From Ancylomarina sp048268005 (GTDB lineage Bacteria > Bacteroidota > Bacteroidia > Bacteroidales > Marinifilaceae): 64,000 bases of DNA. Shown in pieces: positions 34,636 through 43,250 of the stretch. The stretch lies in contig JBLWWJ010000002.1 of assembly GCA_048268005.1 (NCBI GenBank), positions 930,001 to 994,000 of the forward strand, read 5' to 3'. A program made the position numbers and the translations under genes. The first letter of the stretch is position 1; the number at the start of each line of letters is the position of its first letter. Below the pieces are notes generated by a model that did not search any database, was not told where the DNA came from, and saw only the letters and a list, made by a program, of their open reading frames with translations.

Positions 34636-35478
34636 CTACTCTCTTAGAGCTCTTTTTATCCGATTTGCTTTCGTAATCATGTTGACTAAATCATCTCGAT
34701 CTCTATTTTCGATGGCTGTTTTAAATTGATTTAAACTCTCTATATAAGTGTTTAGAACCGTTAAAACATTGTCAGCGTTATGGTTGAAAATAGGTGCCCA
34801 CATTTCCGCATCACTTTTGGCTAATCGTACGGTTGAATCGAAACCTCCACTAGCCAGATCAAAAATGTTTTTTTCATTTTTTTCCTTTTCTAATACAGTT
34901 AAGGCCAAAGCAAAGGAGCTGATGTGCGAAATGTGCGAAATATAGGCCGCATGTACATCATGATTGAAACCACTCATATAAAGCACCCGCATATTAAGAT
35001 ATTCATACATTTTGTGAACCGTTTGTAAGACGTTTTCATCACTATCCTCTGCATCGCAAAAGATAGTTGCTTTCCCATCGAAAAGACCTGCTTTTGCGGC
35101 CCAGGGACCTGAATGCTCTGTTCCTGCCATGGGGTGAGTCGCTACGAATTGCTTACGATTTTGATGATACTTAACCCTTTCACAAATTTGACTTTTTATG
35201 GAAGCCACATCACAAACAACCTGAGTGCTCACTTTATCCAACACTTTGGGTAAAAGTTTAAGGGTTGCATCTCCGGGTATAGCCAATATAATTAACTCAC
35301 TTTCTTCAATAAGCTCATCCATTGAGCTAACTGAATCAATCAAGCCAAACTTTAAGGCTGTTTCAGCGTGAAGCTTGCTCGAATCGTGGCCTAATATCTT
35401 GGAAGCAAAACCGCGCTTTCGCAAATCTGTGGCTATTGAACCACCTATTAAACCGAGACCTATTATTCCTATTTTCAT
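34636..35478 (-). CDS. tyrA: Prephenate dehydrogenase
   Basis: 280 residues. Converts prephenate to 4-hydroxyphenylpyruvate for tyrosine. The N-terminal NAD-binding motif is GIIGLGLIGGSIA (about 3-15). The family signature HPMAGTEHSGPWAAKAGLF is near residue 115. No fused chorismate mutase or ACT domain. It starts 19 bp after the aminotransferase stop and precedes the DAHP synthase fusion. Confidence 0.92.
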   Translation of the reverse strand: MKIGIIGLGLIGGSIATDLRKRGFASKILGHDSSKLHAETALKFGLIDSVSSMDELIEESELIILAIPGDATLKLLPKVLDKVSTQVVCDVASIKSQICERVKYHQNRKQFVATHPMAGTEHSGPWAAKAGLFDGKATIFCDAEDSDENVLQTVHKMYEYLNMRVLYMSGFNHDVHAAYISHISHISSFALALTVLEKEKNEKNIFDLASGGFDSTVRLAKSDAEMWAPIFNHNADNVLTVLNTYIESLNQFKTAIENRDRDDLVNMITKANRIKRALRE

Positions 35479-35497
35479 TTTTTACTCTTTAATTGTT

Positions 35498-36646
35498 TTA
35501 ACATCTATCGATGGCTTCTGAAATGGTTTCCTCTGTTGCACAGAGTGAAAATCGAATGTATTTTTTTCCTTCTTGTCCGAATACAATACCTGGTGTGGCG
35601 AACACATTTTTATTATAGAGTAAGTGATCTGAAAAAGACTCTCCTGAATCAAACTGATCTGGAATTCTAGCCCAAACAAACATGCCCACACTGTCTTTTT
35701 TGTAATGACAGTTTAGCTTATCTGCCAGCTTCCAAACTAAATCTCTGCGTTTTTTATAGCTTTTGTTCAGATCTTTATACCAGTTAGAATCTAAAGCCAA
35801 GGCTTTGCTTGCAGCTTTTTGTATAGGCTTGTACATACCCGAATCGAAATTGCTTTTTACTTTAAGCACATGGTTGATGTTTTTTTCCGATCCGCAAAGC
35901 ATGCCCACTCTAAAGCCTGCCATATTGTGGGATTTGCTTAATGAATTCATTTCTAATACATATTCACTAGCACCTTCAACCTGTAATAGACTCTCTGGTT
36001 TGTCGTTTAATATTAAACTGTAAGGGTTATCATTCACGACAAGAATATTTTTCTTTTTAGCCAGATCAACCAGTTGTTTGAAGACTTTCATATTTCCATT
36101 AGCACCAGTTGGCATATGGGGGTAGTTGGTCCAGATCATTCGACATGACTCATCACATAGTGATTCAATCTCTTCCATATCAGGTAACCAGTCGTTCTCT
36201 TCTTTTAGATTATAAAACTTGAGGTTTATATTCAAAAGTTTGGCAGCTGATAAATAAGCCGGGTAACAAGGATTAGGAACAAGAACCGTCTCTCCGGGAT
36301 TGCAAAAAGCCATTGAAACGTGCATGATACCTTCTTTTGAACCCATTAACGGCAGAATCTGATTGACAGGATTTAAATTCACATGATAGATCGACTTGTA
36401 CCAGTTTGCAATTTCCTGACGAAATGATTCCAGACCTCTATATGATTGATAATGGTTACTTCCTGTTTGGTCACAAGCATGTACCAGCTCTTTTTTCACA
36501 TCGGGATGTGGAGCCATATCAGGGCTACCAATACCTAAATTGATAATGTCGGCTCCATCTTCTTTCAGTTTAGCAACTTCAGCCAATTTCTTGGAGAAGT
36601 AATATTCTTCAACTTGCGATAATCTATTGGCTGTTCTAATTGTCAT
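35498..36646 (-). CDS. Class I/II aminotransferase, probably aromatic
   Basis: 382 residues from the ATG at 36646, which overlaps the end of pheA by 11 bp. PLP lysine in NSLSKSHNMAGFRVG (about residue 240), with the Arg that holds the substrate carboxylate in the C-terminal part (KYIRFSLCA). The position between pheA and tyrA argues that it transaminates phenylpyruvate and 4-hydroxyphenylpyruvate, or prephenate itself. The start overlap suggests translational coupling. Confidence 0.85.
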   Translation of the reverse strand: MTIRTANRLSQVEEYYFSKKLAEVAKLKEDGADIINLGIGSPDMAPHPDVKKELVHACDQTGSNHYQSYRGLESFRQEIANWYKSIYHVNLNPVNQILPLMGSKEGIMHVSMAFCNPGETVLVPNPCYPAYLSAAKLLNINLKFYNLKEENDWLPDMEEIESLCDESCRMIWTNYPHMPTGANGNMKVFKQLVDLAKKKNILVVNDNPYSLILNDKPESLLQVEGASEYVLEMNSLSKSHNMAGFRVGMLCGSEKNINHVLKVKSNFDSGMYKPIQKAASKALALDSNWYKDLNKSYKKRRDLVWKLADKLNCHYKKDSVGMFVWARIPDQFDSGESFSDHLLYNKNVFATPGIVFGQEGKKYIRFSLCATEETISEAIDRC

Positions 36647-37484
36647 GGTGATGAATTTTTGAATATGATTGATTGCCATTGGTGTATTCACCAAGGACTT
36701 CAAGTCTGTCGAGTTTTTGACTAATTTCAGCTATCATGTTTTGATAACTCATTTTATCATTGAAAAGTACATCCAGATAAAACTGATAATGCCAGGGTTC
36801 TCCAACCAAAGGCACAGACTCAATCTTGCTTAAATCGATACGGTGTGAGGAAATGATTGATAGAATCTCAGCCAAACTTCCCTGATGATTATCAAGAATT
36901 AAGGCCATTGAAGCTTTATTGGCAGGCTGTTTTTTCCAATTCTCATCATTTCTTAAAATAAGAAAGCGCGTGTAATTCTTTTTATTGGTCTCAATGCTTT
37001 CTGCAAGTACTTCAAGATCGTAATGTTCAGCTGCTAAAAGGCTTCCAATTGCACCTCTGCTATCAAGATCATTTTCTGCAATTTCTTTCATGCTTAGCGC
37101 CGTATCAATCGAATCTACAAGGTGAACATTGGGGTGTTGCTTAAAGAATTTTCTCGTTTGGTTAATAGCCATATAGTGAGAATGAACTTCATCAAGATCG
37201 CCGATCTTCGTTCCTTTCTTAGCCACTAAATTTTGCTTAATTCTAAGATATTCTTCTCCGCACACCACCAATTTGTGTTCACGTATCAGGTTTAAGTTGG
37301 CATGAATAGTACCCGAAATGGTGTTTTCAACGGCCATAATGCCATAATCGCATTCTCCATTTTTGACTGACTCTGCCAAGTCTGAGAAATGAAGCTTTGG
37401 CAATATGTCTATATCATTTCCGAAATAATTTCGAGCAGCCACTTCGTGGAATGCACCTTTTACTCCTTGTATTGCTATTTGCAT
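36636..37484 (-). CDS. pheA: Prephenate dehydratase
   Basis: 282 residues. Converts prephenate to phenylpyruvate. The N-terminal dehydratase domain begins IAIQGVKGAFHEVAARNYFG and contains ENTISGTIHANLNL; the C-terminal ACT domain (about 198-275, GSLAEILSIISSHRIDLSKIES) is the usual site of phenylalanine feedback. There is no chorismate mutase domain, which is instead fused to the DAHP synthase at the end of the operon. It is the first structural gene and lies behind two attenuators in series (37531-37822). Confidence 0.93.
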   Translation of the reverse strand: MQIAIQGVKGAFHEVAARNYFGNDIDILPKLHFSDLAESVKNGECDYGIMAVENTISGTIHANLNLIREHKLVVCGEEYLRIKQNLVAKKGTKIGDLDEVHSHYMAINQTRKFFKQHPNVHLVDSIDTALSMKEIAENDLDSRGAIGSLLAAEHYDLEVLAESIETNKKNYTRFLILRNDENWKKQPANKASMALILDNHQGSLAEILSIISSHRIDLSKIESVPLVGEPWHYQFYLDVLFNDKMSYQNMIAEISQKLDRLEVLGEYTNGNQSYSKIHHHDN

Positions 37485-37530
37485 TGTAAATTGATTCTGA
37501 TGGTTGTTTTATAATTTTGGCTAATAAAAA

Positions 37531-37560
37531 AAGCGTCTCGAGGATTCCCCCGAGACGCTT
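37531..37560 (-). terminator. Attenuator terminator 2 (pheA-proximal)
   Basis: On the minus strand a 10-bp stem AAGCGTCTCG / CGAGACGCTT with a 10-base loop, followed by a T-run, 47 bp before the pheA start. Its 5' arm (GTCTCGGG, 37556 to 37549) can instead pair with CCCGAGAC (37611 to 37604) inside the leader ORF: 8 Watson-Crick pairs, with a G-U next to them. This gives mutually exclusive terminator and antiterminator forms. Confidence 0.85.
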
Positions 37561-37586
37561 CGCACATTTTTCTGTTATTCTTTAGT

Positions 37587-37673
37587 TCAGATAATGCCAT
37601 ACAGTCTCGGGATACTTCTAAAATAGAAGAACCAGAAATAAAAGAAATAGTTATATGACATTGATGTATTCAT
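37587..37673 (-). CDS. Leader peptide 2 of the pheA operon (Phe/Tyr-rich)
   Basis: 28 codons plus TGA. The peptide begins MNTSMSYNYFFYFWFFYF, so of residues 7-18 all but one Asn are Tyr, Phe or Trp. The antiterminator strand CCCGAGAC lies in the codons just after the aromatic run. A ribosome stalled on Phe or Tyr codons would leave that strand free, while one that reaches the stop would cover or clear it. This is the classic layout of pheL/trpL-type attenuation. Confidence 0.82.
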   Translation of the reverse strand: MNTSMSYNYFFYFWFFYFRSIPRLYGII

Positions 37674-37702
37674 TCTCTTGTTTTGAAATTTTGAGCTAAA
37701 AA

Positions 37703-37729
37703 AAAGGCTTCGCATTTTGCGAAGCCTTT
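37703..37729 (-). terminator. Attenuator terminator 1 (promoter-proximal)
   Basis: A perfect 12-bp stem (AAAGGCTTCGCA / TGCGAAGCCTTT) with a 3-base loop and a following run of Ts on the minus strand. The upstream strand GCGGAACCT (37767 to 37759), just after leader 1, can pair with AGGCTTCGC of this hairpin in 8 of 9 positions including one G-U. This makes a candidate antiterminator. Confidence 0.85.
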
Positions 37730-37771
37730 AAAATATTTTGTTGTAATATTTACATATCAGGTTCCGCTCTA

Positions 37772-37822
37772 TCATTTGATAAAGTAAAAATAGAACCAGA
37801 AATATGAATTTAATACAGTCAT
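37772..37822 (-). CDS. Leader peptide 1 of the pheA operon (Phe/Tyr-rich)
   Basis: 16 codons plus TGA, encoding MTVLNSYFWFYFYFIK: eight consecutive aromatic residues at 7-14 (three Tyr, four Phe, one Trp). It starts about 14 nt after the predicted transcription start and ends 5 nt before the candidate antiterminator strand. It duplicates the arrangement of leader 2 but has a different sequence outside the aromatic run. Confidence 0.82.
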   Translation of the reverse strand: MTVLNSYFWFYFYFIK

Positions 37823-37842
37823 TTTGTCTTGTTTGATGGACG

Positions 37843-37873
37843 CAATGTAGGAGGGTTTTTTTTATCATGCAAG
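37843..37873 (-). promoter_or_regulatory. Promoter of the pheA operon
   Basis: Minus strand CTTG (37873 to 37870), 20 bp, then TACATTG (37849 to 37843), close to the Bacteroidota TTTG/TAnnTTTG consensus with one mismatch in the -7 element. Leader ORF 1 begins about 20 bp further on. Confidence 0.55.
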
Positions 37874-38071
37874 AAAAAAATGGAATTAATTTATGAAAAC
37901 GTTTGCATGCTCAATCTGTGCTAAATCAATTTATGGCTTGGTAGCTTGTTTAGATTCAGGTGTTTATGTGTTCATTGAAATTTCATAATGCATATGATCA
38001 GGATATCTCTTTTAAATTATATAAATTAGAGCACTTACAAAAGAAAGACTTGCTGTCCCTAAAAAACACGA

Positions 38072-41000
38072 ATGAACGAATCTGTTTTAAATGCTTTAAT
38101 GAAATTGTTTGCCATCATTGTTGATGAGCAAAAAAGTGGTTTTGAGTTGGCTGCTCGTGATGTGGTTTCTCATTACCTTGAGAATCGATTCACCAAAGAG
38201 TGGCAAGAACGTTATTTAAATGATTTTGATACCTACTTAAAAGACTCCTATTACGATAACGGAAGTCAGGATTATATACAAACCAAACACAAACAGCTCA
38301 ATGAAGTTTGTGTCCAGCTTTTGGAAGAAGTTGATCAGGAACAAAAGGTTTGGATCATGCTTCAATTGCTTGAGTTCATTGATGATTCCGAGTTTTCTGG
38401 CGAGGAAGTTTTGGAATTTGTTCATACGGTAGCGACATCATTTAAAATCCCAGATGAGGAGTTTGAGTATTCTCAAAAGTTTATTCTTGGGGATGAATAT
38501 TCCATCCCTTTTAACGAGCATTTACTTTTGATCGATTCTAATGAGAATTTTGAAGATGATCAGGTCAGGCATATCTATGAACCTAAACTACGGGGGCGTG
38601 TTTTTGTACTTCGAATAAAGAGCACAAAAACCTACTTAATCAAATATTTCGGTGAGTACAACCTCTTTTTAAATGGGCATAATATTAAGGTAGACAGGAG
38701 CTATATTATTACTTTTGGCTCTGTAATTCGTTCGCCTCGTATAGATCCGATCTATTATTCTCAAATTGTTGCTGAATATATTGAGCTGAAAGATCGTTCA
38801 CAGATTAATTTAGTAGCTAAGGATATTGAGTTCAAGTTTAAAGGGACTGATAATGGTGTGCATCCCTTTAGTTTTAAAGGAGAATCTGGTCAGTTGATTG
38901 GGATCATGGGAGGGAGTGGTACAGGAAAATCAACTCTTCTGAATGTTCTCAATGGTAATTTACCTTTAAATTCAGGTGATATCTGGATTAATGGCTATGG
39001 TATACATAGCCAGAAAGAAAAACTTGCCGGTGTTATTGGTTATGTACCTCAGGATGATTTATTGCTTGAGGAGCTAACGGTTTTTGAGAATTTATATTAT
39101 AATGCCAAGCTCTGTTTCGATAAGTTTTCTGAAGAAGATATTCTTGATGTTATTGAGGATACACTTGAGAAATTCGACTTGATTGAGGCTCGAGATTTAA
39201 AAGTGGGTGATCCTATCAATAAAATATTAAGTGGTGGTCAGCGTAAGCGGTTGAATATCGCTTTGGAGATGATGAGACGCCCATCCATATTATTTGTCGA
39301 TGAACCAACTTCAGGCTTGTCGAGTATGGATTCGGAGAAAGTGATGCTTTTATTGAAGCGTCAGACGCTTAAAGGCCGATTGGTCATGTGTAATATTCAT
39401 CAGCCTTCTTCAGATATTTTCAAGTTGCTCGATGTTCTGATTATTATGGATCAGGGAGGGCGTGTGATCTATTCGGGTAACCCCATCGAGGCTATTGTCT
39501 ATTTCAAGACTCAAAGTCACTACGTAAATGCAGAAGAAAGCGAGTGTGTTAGCTGTGGTAATGTAAGTTCCGAGCAAATTCTTAGAATCATCGAGACGAA
39601 GATGATGAACGAATATGGCAAACAAATTCGTAAACGAAAGAGAGGACCTGAGGAATGGTATGCCTATTATAAAGAGAAAATAGAAAGTAAGAAATCGATA
39701 GATACACCTAAGAAGAGAACAGCACTACCTGAAAATTATTTTCAGATTCCTCAACGCTATCAACAGTTGAAAATTTACTTGTCTCGGGATATTAATGCCA
39801 AATTGAGTAATATTCAATATATGATGATTACGCTTTTTGAGGCACCACTATTGGCTGTAATTCTGGGTTATTTTACCAAGTATATCAGTGGATCTTTAAC
39901 TGATCCGAATGCCTATATATTCGCAAAGAATGAGAATTTACCATCCTATGTTTTTATGGCTGTGGTTGTTGCTTTATTTTTAGGCTTGATTATTTCTGCC
40001 GAAGAGATACTACACGATAGGCGGATTATAAAACGTGAATCATTTTTAAATTTGAGCCGATGGAGTTATATTAATTCCAAAGTGATTGTTATGCTTGGCA
40101 TTTCAGCCATTCAATGCTTGTTCTTTGTTCTGATTGCGAATACAATTTTAGAGATTAAGGGCTTAAATTTTGAATACTGGCTGATGCTATATACCGTGTC
40201 TGCCTGTGCAAACCTGATTGGTTTAAACTTATCGGCCTCATTAAATTCTGTAGTGGCAGTCTATGTTTCCATTCCGTTTATTCTGGTTCCTCAGCTCTTG
40301 TTTTCAGGTGTAATTGTGAATTATAACAAATTGCATCCGAGTATCACAACACAACAATATGTGCCAATTTGTGGTGATTTGATGACATCCAGATGGGCTT
40401 ATGAAGCTTTGATGGTTGAGCAATTTAGTAAGAACGATTTTCAGGAAAAGTTCTACGATTTTGAGAAGCAGATGAGTGATGCTTCCTATAAAGCATCTTT
40501 TCTAATCCCTGAATTGTCTCAGCGTTATCAGGATCTGGTTCGTAAAGGAAAAACGAATTCTAGTCAAGAGATGAATCTTCTTCAATCGGAGTTTTCAAAA
40601 CTTTCTGAAATAGAAAGGCAACCTAAAGACATTTCGATCGTCAATGCTGATTCTGTGAACCAGTGGCTCGATGATTTACAGCAAATTTTCTGGACTAGGT
40701 ATTCCCGTGCATCTACTGTAAGAGACAATGCTTATAATACTTTGCTAAAAGAGTATGGTAGTTCAGATGAACTCTTTGCTTTTAAGCAGCGCTATCATAA
40801 TGAGGCTGTCGAGCAAGTTGTTCTTAATAAGCGTGATTTGAATAAATTTACGGAGTATAAAGGGCAATTGATTCAGTTAAAAGACCCTATATTCAAGTCA
40901 CCGGAACATAAAGTGGGGCGTGCACATTTTTATGCAGCTGAAAAGCGTGTAGGCAACTATCTGATTGAAACTTTTTGGTTCAATTTGGCCTTTATCTGGC

Positions 41001-41128
41001 TGACAACAGCCTTCTTTTATCTGACCTTATATTTTGATTTTTTCAGAAGATTCTTTACACATGCCGAGCGATTGTGGCTTAAGGTTATGCCACATGGTGA
41101 TTTTATACTTCGATTGAAGAGACTGTAA
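38072..41128 (+). CDS. ABCG-type ABC transporter with N-terminal regulatory extension
   Basis: 1018 residues. A half-transporter with the ATPase before the membrane domain. The N-terminal 110 residues are helical and resemble TerB-like domains (LMKLFAIIVDEQKSGFELAARDVV). A beta-rich, possibly FHA-like stretch follows (about 165-240). The ATPase has Walker A GGSGTGKST (about 280), the signature LSGGQRKR (about 386) and Walker B ILFVDEPTSGLSS (about 406). About six transmembrane helices follow, with a long soluble loop (about 780-960) before the last helix. Substrate unknown. It is divergent from the aromatic operon. Confidence 0.85.
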   Translation: MNESVLNALMKLFAIIVDEQKSGFELAARDVVSHYLENRFTKEWQERYLNDFDTYLKDSYYDNGSQDYIQTKHKQLNEVCVQLLEEVDQEQKVWIMLQLLEFIDDSEFSGEEVLEFVHTVATSFKIPDEEFEYSQKFILGDEYSIPFNEHLLLIDSNENFEDDQVRHIYEPKLRGRVFVLRIKSTKTYLIKYFGEYNLFLNGHNIKVDRSYIITFGSVIRSPRIDPIYYSQIVAEYIELKDRSQINLVAKDIEFKFKGTDNGVHPFSFKGESGQLIGIMGGSGTGKSTLLNVLNGNLPLNSGDIWINGYGIHSQKEKLAGVIGYVPQDDLLLEELTVFENLYYNAKLCFDKFSEEDILDVIEDTLEKFDLIEARDLKVGDPINKILSGGQRKRLNIALEMMRRPSILFVDEPTSGLSSMDSEKVMLLLKRQTLKGRLVMCNIHQPSSDIFKLLDVLIIMDQGGRVIYSGNPIEAIVYFKTQSHYVNAEESECVSCGNVSSEQILRIIETKMMNEYGKQIRKRKRGPEEWYAYYKEKIESKKSIDTPKKRTALPENYFQIPQRYQQLKIYLSRDINAKLSNIQYMMITLFEAPLLAVILGYFTKYISGSLTDPNAYIFAKNENLPSYVFMAVVVALFLGLIISAEEILHDRRIIKRESFLNLSRWSYINSKVIVMLGISAIQCLFFVLIANTILEIKGLNFEYWLMLYTVSACANLIGLNLSASLNSVVAVYVSIPFILVPQLLFSGVIVNYNKLHPSITTQQYVPICGDLMTSRWAYEALMVEQFSKNDFQEKFYDFEKQMSDASYKASFLIPELSQRYQDLVRKGKTNSSQEMNLLQSEFSKLSEIERQPKDISIVNADSVNQWLDDLQQIFWTRYSRASTVRDNAYNTLLKEYGSSDELFAFKQRYHNEAVEQVVLNKRDLNKFTEYKGQLIQLKDPIFKSPEHKVGRAHFYAAEKRVGNYLIETFWFNLAFIWLTTAFFYLTLYFDFFRRFFTHAERLWLKVMPHGDFILRLKRL

Positions 41129-41149
41129 TTTTGATTTATTTGATATAAA

Positions 41150-41188
41150 AAAAGCACTGCTTTCTCTTATTTGAGTCGCAGTGCTTTT
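41150..41188. terminator. Bidirectional intrinsic terminator
   Basis: An 11-bp stem (AAAAGCACTGC / GCAGTGCTTTT) with a 17-base loop and flanking A and T runs. It separates the ABC transporter (+) from the end of the trp operon (-). Confidence 0.85.
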
Positions 41189-41199
41189 CTGTTTTAATC

Positions 41200-41952
41200 T
41201 TAGCATTTTATTTTTTCAATAAAATCTTTTGCCTCATTCTTTTCTAAAGCTTTAATAAATGCCGTACCCACAATGGCACCATTGGCGTATTGAGAGGCAT
41301 ATTCGAAACTCTCTTTATTATTAATTCCGAAGCCAATAAAGCTAGGTGTTTCAATTTCTTTGATTCGATCGAAGTAAGCCTTTTGTCTTTCGTCAACTTT
41401 CATGCTTCCGCCTGTTGTAGCTGATGATGATACCAAATAAAGAAAGCCTTGAGTAGCAGTGATAAGTTTTTGAAGACGATTTTCATCGGTCTCAGGACAA
41501 GCCAGTAGAACATTATAAATGCCATATTTTTCAAAAACAGACTTGTAATGAGCCTCAAATTCTTCTAAAGGTAAATCGGGAACGATTAGTCCATCGATAC
41601 CAACCTTTTTGCAATCTTTTAGGAATTGATTGACACCATAACGATATATTGTATTCCAGTAACCCATAAGGATTAGGGGCATGCTGATAGTCTGGCGTAC
41701 ATCTTTAAGCTGTTTAAAGAGTAAGCTGAGCTTCATGCCATTGTCAAGAGATTGCTTTGCTGCGGCTTGAATAGCCGAACCATCTGCTAAAGGATCAGAA
41801 AAAGGAATACCAATTTCGACCATATCTACACCAGCGGTTTCTAGCAGTTCCAAATTAGGAACCGTATCATTTAAATTGGGATATCCTGCAGGAAAATAGA
41901 TGGATAGGATATCTTGTTTTTTATTTTGGAATAAGTTGTCTATTCTATTCAT
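41200..41952 (-). CDS. trpA: Tryptophan synthase alpha chain
   Basis: 250 residues. Cleaves indole-3-glycerol phosphate to indole. It has the TrpA signature VEIGIPFSDPLADGSAIQAA with the catalytic Glu and Asp (Asp in FSDPLADG near 50-60; Glu near 40), and the phosphate-binding GFGINNKES and GAIVGTAF segments. Last gene of trpEGDCFBA. Confidence 0.95.
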   Translation of the reverse strand: MNRIDNLFQNKKQDILSIYFPAGYPNLNDTVPNLELLETAGVDMVEIGIPFSDPLADGSAIQAAAKQSLDNGMKLSLLFKQLKDVRQTISMPLILMGYWNTIYRYGVNQFLKDCKKVGIDGLIVPDLPLEEFEAHYKSVFEKYGIYNVLLACPETDENRLQKLITATQGFLYLVSSSATTGGSMKVDERQKAYFDRIKEIETPSFIGFGINNKESFEYASQYANGAIVGTAFIKALEKNEAKDFIEKIKC

Positions 41953-42000
41953 GAGATGATGTGTTGATGTGATAATTGGTTAATGTGATGATTTGTACAT
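41953..42000. repeat. Degenerate short spacer repeat in the trp operon
   Basis: The trpA-trpB gap is made of variants of GATGTGTTGATGTGATAATT. Similar sequence fills the trpB-trpF gap (43197-43245) and part of the trpG-trpE gap (46425-46475), and a related form lies at about 20980-21030 on the other strand. No ORF or structure explains it. Confidence 0.5.
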
Positions 42001-42019
42001 AAAATCATAAATCTGAATT

Positions 42020-43195
42020 CTAAAATCCACAATTCATATAGGTTTCCATATCCTTATCACCACGACCTGATACAATAACAACGATAATGTCGTCCTTTTT
42101 AAATTTTATTTTATCGAGAGCAGCAAGCGCATGAGCTGATTCCAGAGCGGGAATAATACCTTCGTTCTGTGCTAGAACCTTGGCTGCTTTCAGTGCATCA
42201 TCGTCAGTCGCACTGATGTAATTGACACGACCTGTTTCAGCCAAATGAGCATGAATTGGTCCTACTCCTGGGTAATCTAAACCTGCTGAAACAGAATAGG
42301 GTTCAATAATTTGTCCATCGTCATCCTGCATCAGTAAGGTTTTGCTACCATGAATAAATCCTGTGCTTCCAATGCTTATAGTCGCTGCAGTCTCACCGCT
42401 GTCAATACCTTTTCCCGAAGCTTCCACAGCAACTAAATTGACCTCTTTTTTATCCAGGAAATGATAGAAAGCACCAGCCGCATTACTACCACCACCAACG
42501 CAAGCAATTACACAGTCTGGATTTGGATTTCCTTGTTCTTTTGTCAGCTGTTCTTTAATTTCCTCCGAAATAATCGATTGTAAACGACTCACCATATCAG
42601 AATAGGGATGAGGACCAACTACAGATCCGATGAGGTAGAAGGAGTGGGGATTGGCTATCCAGTCACGAATGGCTTCATTGGTTGCATCTTTTAGAGTTTG
42701 ATTACCCGAAGTAGCAGGAATAACCTGAGCGCCCAGCATTTGCATACGAGCCACATTGGGAGCTTGTCTTTCCACATCAAGTGCACCCATATGAACCACA
42801 CATTCTAGTCCGAAAAGAGCACAAACAGTTGCCGTTGCAACCCCATGTTGTCCTGCTCCGGTTTCAGCAATTATTCTTTTCTTTCCCAGGTGTTTTGCCA
42901 CAAGAATTTGCCCTATGGTGTTATTGATTTTATGTGCACCTGTATGGTTCAAATCCTCACGTTTCAAATAAACCTGAGTTTGATGTTTTGCTGATAAGTT
43001 AGTGGCGTAAGTCAGTGGTGTTGGGCGCCCCACATAGTTGTCGAGTAAGCGTGCATACTCTGTTTTGAAATCTTCCGATTCCAATATATCTATGTAGGCA
43101 TTTTCGAGTTCATCGATGTTTCTACGCAAAAGTTCGGGGATGAATGCTCCTCCAAATTTGCCGTAAAAGCCTTTATTGTCTGCTTGATAGTTCAT
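42020..43195 (-). CDS. trpB: Tryptophan synthase beta chain
   Basis: 391 residues. PLP enzyme that joins indole and serine. PLP lysine in HTGAHKINNTIGQ (about residue 87) and phosphate loop GGGSNAAGAF (about 232-241). Starts MNYQADNKGFYGKFGGAFIPELL, the typical TrpB1 N-terminus. It is separated from trpF and trpA by 55-70 bp of repeat-like spacer. Confidence 0.96.
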   Translation of the reverse strand: MNYQADNKGFYGKFGGAFIPELLRRNIDELENAYIDILESEDFKTEYARLLDNYVGRPTPLTYATNLSAKHQTQVYLKREDLNHTGAHKINNTIGQILVAKHLGKKRIIAETGAGQHGVATATVCALFGLECVVHMGALDVERQAPNVARMQMLGAQVIPATSGNQTLKDATNEAIRDWIANPHSFYLIGSVVGPHPYSDMVSRLQSIISEEIKEQLTKEQGNPNPDCVIACVGGGSNAAGAFYHFLDKKEVNLVAVEASGKGIDSGETAATISIGSTGFIHGSKTLLMQDDDGQIIEPYSVSAGLDYPGVGPIHAHLAETGRVNYISATDDDALKAAKVLAQNEGIIPALESAHALAALDKIKFKKDDIIVVIVSGRGDKDMETYMNCGF

Positions 43196-43250
43196 GATAT
43201 ATGATGAGTTAATGTGTTGATGAGCGAATTTGTTAATGTGATTAATATTT

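Noticed and set aside
37587..37822. The Phe/Tyr-rich ORFs as ordinary membrane microproteins
   Set aside because: Their position between promoter and terminators, duplication and match with antiterminator strands are better explained as attenuation leaders.
42940..42965. tRNA-like GGTTCAAATCC segment
   Set aside because: It is inside trpB coding sequence and no cloverleaf can be formed around it. No tRNA gene was found in the window.
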